Origin: an uncultured Saprospiraceae bacterium
Lineage (GTDB): Bacteria > Bacteroidota > Bacteroidia > Chitinophagales > Saprospiraceae
DNA length: 64,000 nucleotides
Direction of reading: 5' to 3'
Assembly (NCBI GenBank): GCA_937951615.1
Contig: CALFBH010000017.1
Span: forward strand, 21,316-85,315
Shown here: positions 26,088-33,867 of the stretch, piece after piece
How positions within the stretch are numbered: position 1 is the first letter of the stretch
How the letters are laid out: the number at the start of each line of letters is the position of its first letter
Program-made: the position numbers and the translations under genes
The notes under the pieces: model-generated
The model's database searches: none
Told to the model about the DNA's origin: nothing
Seen by the model: the letters and a program-made list of their open reading frames with translations, nothing else

Positions 26088-28037
26088 ATGAGAAAGCTAA
26101 TATTTGCTTTGACCCTTTTAATATATTTAATTATGACAAATAGCTGGATATTAGCCCAAGACAGGCAGGAAGTAGGGAATTTAATCTTAGAAAACATTCC
26201 GGAAATTCCTGGTGAACTGAGCGAACGATTATTACAATATAATAATACACGAGCGGCTAATTTTGCAGACTGGCTGCCAGACAATGGCGGCATGTTGATT
26301 ACAACGAGGTTTGGAAATACAGAACAGTTTCACAAAATAGAGCAGCCGATGGGCGTGCGCGAACAGATGACCTTTTTTGACGAACCCGTCTCCGGAGGCT
26401 CATTTTGTCCAGCAGAAAAATATCAGGGCTTTTTGTTTAGCAAAGATCGGGGCGGCAATGAATTTCGACAAATTTACTGGTTTGATCTGGCCAGCAGCAA
26501 AGCCACTATGATTTCTGATGGAGAATCGGTTAATTTTGGTACGAAATGGTCGAATAGCGGAGAGCAATTTGCCTTTACGTCGACCCGACGCAATCAAAAA
26601 GACTTTGAAATTTATGTGGCTGATATGGCTAACCCCAAATTGGCAAAACGCATTACGGATACAGGCGGCGGATACTGGTCGGTTGCCGACTGGTCGCCCG
26701 ATGATTCTAAATTAATCCTGAATCAATACCTGTCTGTCACACATTCAAAAACCTATATTTACGATTTTAAAAAGGAAAAACTAAGACTGATTAGCCCAAA
26801 GACAGAAACCTTCACCCGAGGTAGCGTGTGGAATGAAAGGGGCGACGAAATATATATGCTGACAGATGTGGGACAGGAATTTAAAAAACTGGCGTCGTAT
26901 CATCTTAAAAGTAAAAAAACAAAACTGATTACTGAAAATATTGATTGGGATATTGATGATGTCACCACAAATAAAAATCGTTCACAAATTGCTTTTACAG
27001 CCAATGAAAATGGCTACACACAAGTCTACCTGATGGACACCCGAACCAATCAGTATAAAAAAGTGCCAGGACTACCCATTGGGCAAGTCTATTCCCTAAA
27101 ATATCATCCGACGCAGCCTTTGCTGAGTCTAGTATTCAACTCTACACAAAGTTCAGGCGATGTATATGTATTGAATACGGAAACCTTGGAACTTGTTCGC
27201 TGGACAAAAAGCGAAGTCGGCGGGCTGAACACCGACCAGTTTCCCAAGCCAGAGCTGATTCATTATGAAACTTTTGATAGTGAAAATGGCAAAAAACGCC
27301 AGATTCCAGCTTTTGTATACAAGCCTTCACAAGCTAAGCAAGCTTTGCCGGTCATTATTAGCATTCATGGCGGACCAGAAGGACAGCATGTGCCTTATTT
27401 CAATTCGCTTATTGCATACTGGACAAATGAACTCGGCATAGCAGTTATCGCGCCTAATGTGCGTGGTTCAGCGGGGTATGGGAAGACTTATTTGAAACTG
27501 GATAATGGCTACGACCGTGAAAATTCTGTTCGGGATATTGAAAAACTGCTGGACTGGATTGAGGAAAATCCTGAGCTAGACAGCGAACGCGTCGCCGTGT
27601 ATGGTGGTTCTTATGGCGGTTATATGGTTTTGTCTTCGATGTTCAATTATAACGACCGAATCAAGTGCGGAATCGATATTGTAGGCATCAGTAATTTTGT
27701 CACCTTCCTAGAAAATACAGAAGAATATCGACGCGACCTCAGAAGGGTAGAATACGGAGATGAAAGAGATCCCGCCATGCGGAAGTTCCTACATAAAATC
27801 AGTCCGACGACCAATGTCAAAAAAATTAAAAAACCTTTATTGGTCATCCAAGGAGCCAACGACCCGCGCGTTCCGGCTTCCGAATCAGAACAGATGGTAC
27901 AGGAAATTAGGAATAATGATGGCATGGTGTGGTATATGCTGGCAAAAGATGAAGGGCATGGCTTTCGCAAAAAAGCCAACCGAAGTAAAATGACCGAAGC
28001 GATTATCTTGTTTTTGGAGGCTTTTTTATTGGAATGA
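26088..28037 (+). CDS. S9-family serine peptidase (prolyl-oligopeptidase/acylaminoacyl-peptidase type), secreted
   Basis: 649 residues with an N-terminal signal peptide (LIFALTLLIYLIM, cleavage near ILAQ). Residues about 60-370 form a seven-bladed beta-propeller with WD40-like strands (FAFTSTRRNQKDFEIYVAD, WSPDDSKLILNQY). The alpha/beta-hydrolase domain starts near 385 (IPAFVYKPSQ) with IHGGPEGQ for the oxyanion region. The catalytic triad is Ser in GGSYGGYM (about 509), Asp in GANDPRVP (about 592) and His in DEGHGF (about 624). It should cleave short peptides in the periplasm or outside. A TATCTTTA box at 26057-26064 could be its -7 element, though no clear upstream TTTG goes with it. Confidence 0.92.
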   Translation: MRKLIFALTLLIYLIMTNSWILAQDRQEVGNLILENIPEIPGELSERLLQYNNTRAANFADWLPDNGGMLITTRFGNTEQFHKIEQPMGVREQMTFFDEPVSGGSFCPAEKYQGFLFSKDRGGNEFRQIYWFDLASSKATMISDGESVNFGTKWSNSGEQFAFTSTRRNQKDFEIYVADMANPKLAKRITDTGGGYWSVADWSPDDSKLILNQYLSVTHSKTYIYDFKKEKLRLISPKTETFTRGSVWNERGDEIYMLTDVGQEFKKLASYHLKSKKTKLITENIDWDIDDVTTNKNRSQIAFTANENGYTQVYLMDTRTNQYKKVPGLPIGQVYSLKYHPTQPLLSLVFNSTQSSGDVYVLNTETLELVRWTKSEVGGLNTDQFPKPELIHYETFDSENGKKRQIPAFVYKPSQAKQALPVIISIHGGPEGQHVPYFNSLIAYWTNELGIAVIAPNVRGSAGYGKTYLKLDNGYDRENSVRDIEKLLDWIEENPELDSERVAVYGGSYGGYMVLSSMFNYNDRIKCGIDIVGISNFVTFLENTEEYRRDLRRVEYGDERDPAMRKFLHKISPTTNVKKIKKPLLVIQGANDPRVPASESEQMVQEIRNNDGMVWYMLAKDEGHGFRKKANRSKMTEAIILFLEAFLLE

Positions 28038-28064
28038 AAAAGTCAAACTTAACTAATAGTTTGG

Positions 28065-28202
28065 GTCGATAGTCGATGGTCGATGGTCGATGGTTGTTTT
28101 AACGAGAATGACAATTTTGTTCAGTTTTTACGCATTTTGCGAAGCAAAATGAATTTGATTTATTGTAATTTTTCTATCGACCATGGACCATGGACTATCG
28201 AC
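28065..28202. repeat. 138-bp element with 26-bp inverted TCGAtrGTCGA-type arms
   Basis: The left arm (28065-28090, GTCGATAGTCGATGGTCGAT and on) and right arm (28177-28202) are reverse complements with 24 of 26 matches. In the interior is a perfect hairpin CATTTTGC-gaa-GCAAAATG (28133-28151). A single arm of the same family is at 35437-35462. It lies between the S9 peptidase and cyclophilin genes. Confidence 0.75.
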
Positions 28203-28277
28203 TTAAACTGCCACGGCTGTAGAACTATAACTCCAAAAAACACTAATATTACCGTACTGCATCTAAAAATTCTTTCT

Positions 28278-28285
28278 TACCTTTG
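28278..28285 (+). promoter_or_regulatory. -7 box of the cyclophilin gene
   Basis: TACCTTTG is a perfect match to the Bacteroidota TAnnTTTG element, 22 bases before the ATG at 28308. The -33 region is weak. Confidence 0.5.
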
Positions 28286-28307
28286 AGGCAAATAAAAACA
28301 AAAAACC

Positions 28308-28952
28308 ATGACGCGTTTATTTTCTATTTTCTTATTTACAATATTATTGTTTTCTGCCTGTGAAAAAGGGCCAACAACAGTACTCATCGAAACTGAATAT
28401 GGCAATATGAAAGCCATTTTATACGATGAAACGCCACAACATCGCGATAATTTTATCAAATTGGCCAATGAAGGTTTTTATGATGATTTATTGTTTCATC
28501 GTATCATTCCGGGCTTTATGATTCAAGGCGGTGATCCGGATTCTAAAGGTGCAGCACCAAATAGACCGCTAGGTGGCGGTGGACCAGGCTATACCATTCC
28601 TGCTGAGTTTGTGGATTCAAAAGTACACCTCCGAGGCGCATTGGCAGCAGCCCGTACAGGTCAGAACAATCCTGAGAAACGTTCTTCCGGCTCTCAATTT
28701 TACATTGTACAAGGACAGAAATTCCAGGATCAGCAAATGCAGTTTTTTCAGCAGTCTAAAAACCTTTCGCCCGAACAAATGCAGGCTTATAAAGAGAAAG
28801 GCGGCAGACCAGATTTAGATAGAGAATACACGGTATTTGGAGAGTTGATAGAAGGCTTTGATGTATTGGATAAAATAGCTGTTGTACCAACTAATAAACC
28901 AACAAATCGTCCGGTACAGGATGTGAAGATGAAGGTGCGGGTGGTGCGGTAG
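28308..28952 (+). CDS. Cyclophilin-type peptidyl-prolyl isomerase lipoprotein
   Basis: 214 residues with a lipoprotein signal peptide (LLFSAC, Cys18). The cyclophilin core is complete: NFIKLANEGFYDDLLFHRIIPGFMIQGGDP (about 45-75, with the catalytic Arg in FHRI), AAARTGQ.NPEKRSSGSQFYIV (about 108-130) and EYTVFGELIEGFDVLDKI (about 168-187). An insert rich in Gln, Met and Phe (about 135-155) separates the last two parts, as in several Bacteroidota homologues. It probably helps folding in the periplasm or at the outer membrane. It converges on the toxin gene, with 20 bases between the stops. Confidence 0.93.
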   Translation: MTRLFSIFLFTILLFSACEKGPTTVLIETEYGNMKAILYDETPQHRDNFIKLANEGFYDDLLFHRIIPGFMIQGGDPDSKGAAPNRPLGGGGPGYTIPAEFVDSKVHLRGALAAARTGQNNPEKRSSGSQFYIVQGQKFQDQQMQFFQQSKNLSPEQMQAYKEKGGRPDLDREYTVFGELIEGFDVLDKIAVVPTNKPTNRPVQDVKMKVRVVR

Positions 28953-28972
28953 GTGATTTAATGAAGAAGAGG

Positions 28973-29308
28973 CTATTCATCATCTGGCAGCAATTCTAAA
29001 AGCTCCTCTAACTCTTTATCAGAAATACCACTTTTGTCAGATTTATCATAAACTGAGAGTAGATACAGGGTGTCACCATCTAAAACAAAATGAGTGATAA
29101 TCCTTGCACCACCAGATTTTCCTTTTCCTTTAGATTTAATGGCGATACGTATTTTGTAGCAGTTTTTGCCGAGGTAAGTTCCTTGTTCGGGCTTGGTTTT
29201 TAGGCTTTCAAATAGAACATTATAGTCATCTTTGATGGAACGATATTTTTTAGCCAGTTTTTTGATTTGTTTTTGAAATCTCGGAACGGCAATAATATTA
29301 TAACTCAT
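28973..29308 (-). CDS. RelE/ParE-superfamily toxin (toxin 1)
   Basis: 111 residues, basic N-terminal half, acidic C-terminal tail. IAVPRFQKQIKKLAKKYRSI (about 6-25) is the opening helix of RelE/ParE-fold toxins; GKNCYKIRIAIKSKGKGKSG (about 47-66) and ITHFVLDGDTLYLLSVYDKSD (about 71-91) are the beta-sheet with the basic patch. Family members are ribosome-dependent mRNA endonucleases or gyrase poisons; which applies cannot be told. Its start overlaps the antitoxin gene by 11 bases, a usual TA arrangement. Confidence 0.82.
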   Translation of the reverse strand: MSYNIIAVPRFQKQIKKLAKKYRSIKDDYNVLFESLKTKPEQGTYLGKNCYKIRIAIKSKGKGKSGGARIITHFVLDGDTLYLLSVYDKSDKSGISDKELEELLELLPDDE

Positions 29309-29549
29309 CGAATAATTTTTCAGCAGGAATTCCTTCTAGCTTGCCTGCCTTTATCAGTTTTAGTTCTTCGATAGCCTCTTTGATTTCACTTACAAGTTGT
29401 GCTTTTTCTTCTGGCATCTCGGAATTATTTCCTTTAGTAGAAGTGTTTTTAAGCTCTTGCACAAAGGATTTGATTTGTTGTAACATATTCAAATCATCCG
29501 TTTCCACAATATATCTATGTAAAGTGCTTTTAAGTTCTGCAGTACTCAT
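29298..29549 (-). CDS. Antitoxin 1, cognate to the RelE/ParE-like toxin
   Basis: 83 residues, acidic and helical. The first 20 residues (MSTAELKSTLHRYIVETDDL) are identical to those of antitoxin 2 at 30017-30265, and the following helix is similar; the C-terminal halves are unrelated. A Lys/Glu-rich C-terminus (IPAEKLFDEL at the end) should wrap the toxin, while the shared N-terminus presumably dimerises and perhaps binds the shared promoter DNA. It is upstream of and overlaps toxin 1. Confidence 0.78.
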   Translation of the reverse strand: MSTAELKSTLHRYIVETDDLNMLQQIKSFVQELKNTSTKGNNSEMPEEKAQLVSEIKEAIEELKLIKAGKLEGIPAEKLFDEL

Positions 29550-29581
29550 AATCTTGATTGTTTGAATAAGTAAAGTTTAAA

Positions 29582-29612
29582 CAAAGATAAAGGATAATCA
29601 GGATTAAAACAA
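29582..29612 (-). promoter_or_regulatory. Promoter of TA module 1
   Basis: On the minus strand TTG (complement of 29610-29612), 20 bases, then TATCTTTG (complement of 29582-29589), a full match to the Bacteroidota consensus. The leader to the antitoxin ATG is about 30 bases. The sequence is almost identical to the promoter of module 2. Confidence 0.7.
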
Positions 29613-29621
29613 TTTCGCTTT

Positions 29622-29728
29622 TACTCATCATCTGGCAGCAATTCTAAAAGCTCCTCTTTATAACTCATCGAACAACTTTTCGAGAGGAATTCCTTCTAGC
29701 TTGCCTGCCTTTATCAGTTTTAGTTCTT
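29622..29728 (-). pseudogene. Deletion relic of a third toxin-antitoxin copy
   Basis: Bases 29622-29656 repeat the 3' end of toxin 1 (28975-29009) and bases 29657-29728 repeat the 3' end of antitoxin 1 plus the toxin start (29299-29368), each with only a few differences. The middle of the toxin, about 289 bases, is missing. The right edge of the relic supplies the stop codon and last two codons of toxin 2. Confidence 0.75.
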
Positions 29729-30016
29729 GAACTGATGATTTGCTCTATTATCGACAAAGGCAATTAATTCAATAGTTTGTGTATTCTCATGGATACGATA
29801 GAAAAGTGAAGTTTGTTTTGAGACCACACACTTTCTTATGTTTTTATTTTCATTTATAGGCGGGCATATATTTTGGTGTTTTTCAAGTCGAGCTAAGAGC
29901 TTTTGTACTTCGTCATCTAACTGAGTCACCACATCAATAGACCATTGTTCAAAAACAAAGTCGAGTATTTCCTGATATGAAGACTGGGCGAGAGGCGTCC
30001 ATAAAACTTGATACAT
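29720..30016 (-). CDS. RelE/ParE-superfamily toxin (toxin 2)
   Basis: 98 residues: YQVLWTPLAQSSYQEILDFV (about 2-21) is the first helix of ParE-type toxins, followed by LDDEVQKLLARLEKHQNICPPI and a sheet ending CVVSKQTSLFYRIHENTQTIELIAFVDNR, which matches the ParE pattern of xxxYRI..xxIxIxxxxDxR. It is not homologous at sequence level to toxin 1. It starts at the base next to the antitoxin 2 stop. Its final residues lie in DNA copied from module 1, so its original C-terminus may have been altered. Confidence 0.82.
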   Translation of the reverse strand: MYQVLWTPLAQSSYQEILDFVFEQWSIDVVTQLDDEVQKLLARLEKHQNICPPINENKNIRKCVVSKQTSLFYRIHENTQTIELIAFVDNRANHQFKN

Positions 30017-30265
30017 TTACTTTTGTTTTTCTTTGAGCCACTGATTGAGTTGAGTTCTCACATCTTGATTTGGAATCAATAAGCCTTTGTCCGCCTGTTC
30101 TAATCCAAGTTTAAGCATTTTTTCTTCTAAGGCTGTAAGCTCTACATTGTCAGGCGCAGAATTTTTAAGTTCCTGAAAAAAAGCTTTAACTTTTTCAAGA
30201 ACACTTAAATCATCCGTTTCCACAATATATCTATGTAAAGTGCTTTTAAGTTCTGCAGTACTCAT
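30017..30265 (-). CDS. Antitoxin 2, chimeric with antitoxin 1
   Basis: 82 residues. The N-terminal 20 residues are identical to antitoxin 1 and the next 12 are related (KVKAFFQELKNS against QIKSFVQELKNT); beyond residue 35 there is no similarity, and the C-terminus (LLIPNQDVRTQLNQWLKEKQK) should fit toxin 2. The gene therefore looks like a fusion of a common N-terminal half with a toxin-specific half. It is followed at once by toxin 2. Confidence 0.78.
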   Translation of the reverse strand: MSTAELKSTLHRYIVETDDLSVLEKVKAFFQELKNSAPDNVELTALEEKMLKLGLEQADKGLLIPNQDVRTQLNQWLKEKQK

Positions 30266-30580
30266 AATCTTGATTGTTTGAATAAGTAAAGTTTAAACAA
30301 AGATAAGTGATAATCAGGACTAAAACAATTGCCCCTATTGGTCTAGTTCGCAATTAGTTGATGAAAAATATTGATATTCAAATATTTATTCTCTAATCAC
30401 CAATCCCCTGATTGCCTCACCTAGCCTCTCCTTCCTTCGGTGGAGAGGGACTTCGGCTGCGGCTGTCCTGCTTCGCGGACAACCTGGGCTTTTCTTTTTA
30501 CAGTGACAGTTTCAGTAACAGTAGCAATAACAATTACCAATCAACCAATTACCAATACCCCAGTTACCAATACCCAATCA
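30266..30580. other. 315-base non-coding region with phrase repeats and hairpins
   Basis: It holds the module 2 promoter, an AATCACCAATCCCCTGATTG phrase (about 30394), a CCTCTCC/GGAGAGG hairpin (about 30425-30448), a GTCC...GGAC hairpin (about 30465-30480), then the CAGTGACAGTTTCAGTAACAG and AATTACCAATCAACCAATTA phrases (about 30500-30585) that match 25350-25432. No CDS is supported. Confidence 0.55.
30298..30328 (-). promoter_or_regulatory. Promoter of TA module 2
   Basis: TTG (complement of 30326-30328), 20 bases, TATCTTTG (complement of 30298-30305). It belongs to a copy of about 110 bases that also includes the module 1 promoter, leader and antitoxin start. Confidence 0.7.
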
Positions 30581-32245
30581 CTACACCTCCTTCCGTAAAA
30601 CTGTAGGCGGGCAAGCCTTTTGCGTCAGTCGGGAAACAATAATAATCGTCAACAAGCCACAAACCATTGCCAAAGTCCTGAATGGAAATAAGAGAGTCTC
30701 TTTAATTATGAGTTCAGATTCAATCATTGGAAATGGGTAGAAATAAATACTAGATTCAATTATGAAATCATATTCGATCATCGGGTAGGGGATCACAATC
30801 GGCAAGCCTAAAGTCGGATCACCACCACCAAAGCGGAGAATAAAGGCAACAGTAAAACCGGCAATCGAGCCATAAGTATTGGCTTTTTTATCGAATAATG
30901 CCGTCACCAATTGTGGGAACAACAAACAATACACAAAATCGCTGCACAAAAACCAAAGCGCGTAAACGCTCTGCACCTGCAAAGCCAGCAAAGTAGCTGC
31001 AATACCAATAATCCAGATACAACGTTTGATCACTTTTGTCAGATTTTCAGAACTAATATCTGGTTTGACCAGCGGGCGATAAACATTCCAACTCGCCATA
31101 GAAGAAGCCGATAAAATAGAAGAATCAGCAGAAGACATTACCGCCGCAGCAATCGCGCCCAAGCCGATAGTTGCTACAAAACCAGGCGTCAGATAGCGTA
31201 TAACATAAGGTAGCGTGAGCGCAGGTGTTTCAGTAAGGGCAGCCTGTTGAGCAGCATCCCAGGGCGCGACATCGCCAATAATGCCAATCAGCACCGCAGG
31301 AATTGCAGCCAGCAAACATACAAAGCCTGCAATGATGGATAGATTGCGAGCCGTTTTTTCGTCTTTAGAAGACAAGACCCGCTGAAAATAAACCTGCCAG
31401 GGAATCCCGCCAAACATCAGCAATAAAGCATAATCCCACCAATTCCAATAATAACTACCCAAAGCTTCCCGTGTAGGAATCAGCGAAGCCAGCGCACCTT
31501 TTTTTTCCACATAAGCTGCCCAGGTCGCATCCAGCCCACCCGTCGTTTCCAGCGCGTAAGGAATCACGAGAATCAGCCCAACAAACAGCAAAATCATTTG
31601 CACAATATCCGTCAAAGCCACCGCCCACAAGCCACCCAATGCCGTATAAGCAATCGCAATAATCGCCGACAAAATAATCGCCGCAGCAAAATCCAATCCC
31701 AGCACCGTCCCGAAAGTCGTTCCCAATGCGGTCAGGATGGCTGATGTCCAGAAAATTTCGCCCGAAAGGGCAGGTAAAAACAAAACAGCAGCCATACGTT
31801 TACCGTATCGTTGAGCCAGTGGATCCAGCATGGTTTTAAACTCATAGCGCCGCATAATCCGCGCAAAAAACAAACCGCCAATAATCAGACTCATCGCATA
31901 GCCCCAGGGCGCTTGCACCCACATCAGCCCATAGCCGTCAGTAGCAGTATATTCTGCCGTACCGTTGATATAGCCGCCGCCCACCCAGGTCGCACTCATC
32001 GTAAATATGGCAATCCAAAGCGGAATACTCCGACCGGCCAGCATCACATCCGTTGCATTATTTGCTTGTCGCAAATTTGCTGCATAATTGCCCAAATAAA
32101 AAATGACGCCATAGAAAAACATCATCGCAATAAAACCGCCCCAGAATACATCATTGTCGGTGAAGAAATACAGATATAAGCCCACAAAGGACAAGAATAC
32201 AAGTAGAATAAGTGTTGGTCGAAAGGAAGCGTGTCTTTTAGTCAT
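30581..32245 (-). CDS. Sodium:solute symporter, high-affinity choline transporter (CHT) type
   Basis: 554 residues with about 13 transmembrane helices and the LeuT-fold layout of the SSS family. FTMSATWVGGGYINGTAE (about 82-99) is the signature of the choline-transporter branch (SLC5A7-like), and further conserved parts are GGLWAVALTDIVQMILLFVG and GGIPWQVYFQRVLSSK. A Na-dependent choline or similar quaternary amine uptake role is inferred from this branch. The neighbouring divergent operon ends in a phosphatidylcholine synthase, which uses choline. The C-terminal part holds a short internal repeat (PMIEYDFIIESSIYFYPF next to PMIESELIIKETLLFPF). Confidence 0.85.
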   Translation of the reverse strand: MTKRHASFRPTLILLVFLSFVGLYLYFFTDNDVFWGGFIAMMFFYGVIFYLGNYAANLRQANNATDVMLAGRSIPLWIAIFTMSATWVGGGYINGTAEYTATDGYGLMWVQAPWGYAMSLIIGGLFFARIMRRYEFKTMLDPLAQRYGKRMAAVLFLPALSGEIFWTSAILTALGTTFGTVLGLDFAAAIILSAIIAIAYTALGGLWAVALTDIVQMILLFVGLILVIPYALETTGGLDATWAAYVEKKGALASLIPTREALGSYYWNWWDYALLLMFGGIPWQVYFQRVLSSKDEKTARNLSIIAGFVCLLAAIPAVLIGIIGDVAPWDAAQQAALTETPALTLPYVIRYLTPGFVATIGLGAIAAAVMSSADSSILSASSMASWNVYRPLVKPDISSENLTKVIKRCIWIIGIAATLLALQVQSVYALWFLCSDFVYCLLFPQLVTALFDKKANTYGSIAGFTVAFILRFGGGDPTLGLPIVIPYPMIEYDFIIESSIYFYPFPMIESELIIKETLLFPFRTLAMVCGLLTIIIVSRLTQKACPPTVLRKEV

Positions 32246-32330
32246 GGCTTTTGCTTAAATTTGCTGCATTATACAATTTTAATGATGAATGGTGAACGAT
32301 GAATGATGAATTTTTGTAAAATATAAAGTA

Positions 32331-33386
32331 ATGAACGAAAATCATATCAAAAAACTGGAGATTAAGAATTTTAAGTCCATTAAGGAAATGGAATTGGATT
32401 GTAGTCGGATTAATGTATTTGTAGGGAAGCCTAATGTGGGGAAGTCGAATATTTTGGAGGCGATTGGTTTGTATGGCTTGGGGCATAATAATCCAGATTC
32501 TAAATCATTTTTATTAGACAATGTGAGATATGAAAATTTAAAAGACCTTTTTCATTTTGAAAATTTTGACCAGTGCCTGAAAATTTCTTCCAATTTAGGA
32601 GATATTAACATCTCTTTAGAGGAATCAGGTTCATTATTGGTAAGCTATACCGTTCATAATCAAGAACAGGCAGAAAGCGCATTATTAAGTGATCAAATTA
32701 TAGAGGATAATGAGTATAATTCCTCTTTTTATATCAATGCTAATAATGGTGTTGAAAATTCTTATAAATCGGCTCTTCCATTATTGAAGTCCGTAAAAAA
32801 ATACATTTATGCTGAATTAAATGGGGTAGAAAAAAGCAGTAATTCGTTTTTACAACCACCTTATGGACAAAATCTGATTTCGGTCATTCAAAGCAATAAA
32901 GAATTAAGGGAAATAGTCGGAAGCTTTATTAAGTATTATGGGCTTGAATTTGTTATAGATACACGAAATAATACAATGGGTGTGCAGCGAAAATTTGAAG
33001 ATGGTTTGAGTTATATATTACCATATAGCCTAACAGCAGATACTTTTCAACGAATGATTTTTAACCATGCTGCGATACTTTCTAATAAAGAGTCTATTAT
33101 AATTTTTGAGGAACCGGAAAGTAATGCTTATCCACCTTACATTAGTCAGCTCGCAGAGAAAATTGTTGATGATGAAAGTGATAATCAATATTTTATAACA
33201 ACACACAGCCCTTTTATTTTTAATAAGTTAATAGAAAAAACAAAGGAAGATGAATTGGCAGCATTTGTGGTGAATTATGAAAATCACGAGACAAAATTGT
33301 ATAAACTAACGGATAAAGATATGTCAGATCTTTTAGATCATGGTGCGGATATTTTTTATAATCTAAATTGGTTTATTGATGCCTGA
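32331..33386 (+). CDS. OLD/RecF-like AAA ATPase without nuclease domain
   Basis: 351 residues. Walker A is GKPNVGKS (32-39) after the N-terminal LEIKNFKSIKEMEL strand typical of OLD, RecF and AAA15/AAA21 ATPases; Walker B is IIIFEEPES (about 255-263); the switch motif TTHSPFIFN is at about 286-294. There is no TOPRIM domain in this protein, unlike full-length OLD. The next gene overlaps by 8 bases and encodes a small protein with TOPRIM-like acidic motifs, so the two probably form a split OLD-type complex. Such pairs often act in defence against phages; no experiment supports that here. Confidence 0.85.
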   Translation: MNENHIKKLEIKNFKSIKEMELDCSRINVFVGKPNVGKSNILEAIGLYGLGHNNPDSKSFLLDNVRYENLKDLFHFENFDQCLKISSNLGDINISLEESGSLLVSYTVHNQEQAESALLSDQIIEDNEYNSSFYINANNGVENSYKSALPLLKSVKKYIYAELNGVEKSSNSFLQPPYGQNLISVIQSNKELREIVGSFIKYYGLEFVIDTRNNTMGVQRKFEDGLSYILPYSLTADTFQRMIFNHAAILSNKESIIIFEEPESNAYPPYISQLAEKIVDDESDNQYFITTHSPFIFNKLIEKTKEDELAAFVVNYENHETKLYKLTDKDMSDLLDHGADIFYNLNWFIDA

Positions 33387-33867
33387 TGAAAGTTGTATCA
33401 TTCCGGAATGTTATGCCGACACGCTGCTAATAAGTTTGTTAGGGTTTAAAAAACCAACACATAAATTTGGTATTGGAGGAGTAGCTAAAGTCATGAAAAG
33501 TGATTTTAAAAATAAAACAGCTATCGGAGTTATTGATGATGACAATAAGCAACCAACTTATTTCAAATCTTTTCAAACGGAACAACGCACCAGGAATTTT
33601 ATTTTCAAATATGCTCCCGAAAAAAAGCATTTTCTCGTTGTCATCACACCCGCTTTCGAGCGATGTATATTCAACATTGCAGAAGAACTTGATGTCGAAC
33701 CTGAAAAATATGGCTTTAAAACAGAAAAACAATTCCGAAATGCTTCAAAGGATGTCAATGTACACAAGAACCAAAACGTCAAACAATTTCTAAATACCCT
33801 CATTCAGAAAAAGAACTCCCCACTACAAAATATGCAACATTGGATTCACGAAAAACTAAACCCATGA
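33379..33867 (+). CDS. Small TOPRIM-like partner of the AAA ATPase
   Basis: 162 residues from the ATG at 33379; a TTG one codon earlier is a less likely start. I do not recognise a named family with certainty. IIPECYADTLLISLLG (7-22) has the Glu and Asp spacing of the first TOPRIM motif, and TAIGVIDDDNK (47-57) supplies the acidic strand end (Asp53-55). VVITPAFERCIFNIAEELD (about 87-105) resembles the helix after the TOPRIM core in DUF3226-type proteins. It overlaps the ATPase by 8 bases (ATGCCTGA) and the pcs gene by ATGA. At 162 residues it is shorter than the TOPRIM partners of the PARIS type. Metal-dependent nuclease activity is inference. Confidence 0.6.
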   Translation: MPDESCIIPECYADTLLISLLGFKKPTHKFGIGGVAKVMKSDFKNKTAIGVIDDDNKQPTYFKSFQTEQRTRNFIFKYAPEKKHFLVVITPAFERCIFNIAEELDVEPEKYGFKTEKQFRNASKDVNVHKNQNVKQFLNTLIQKKNSPLQNMQHWIHEKLNP

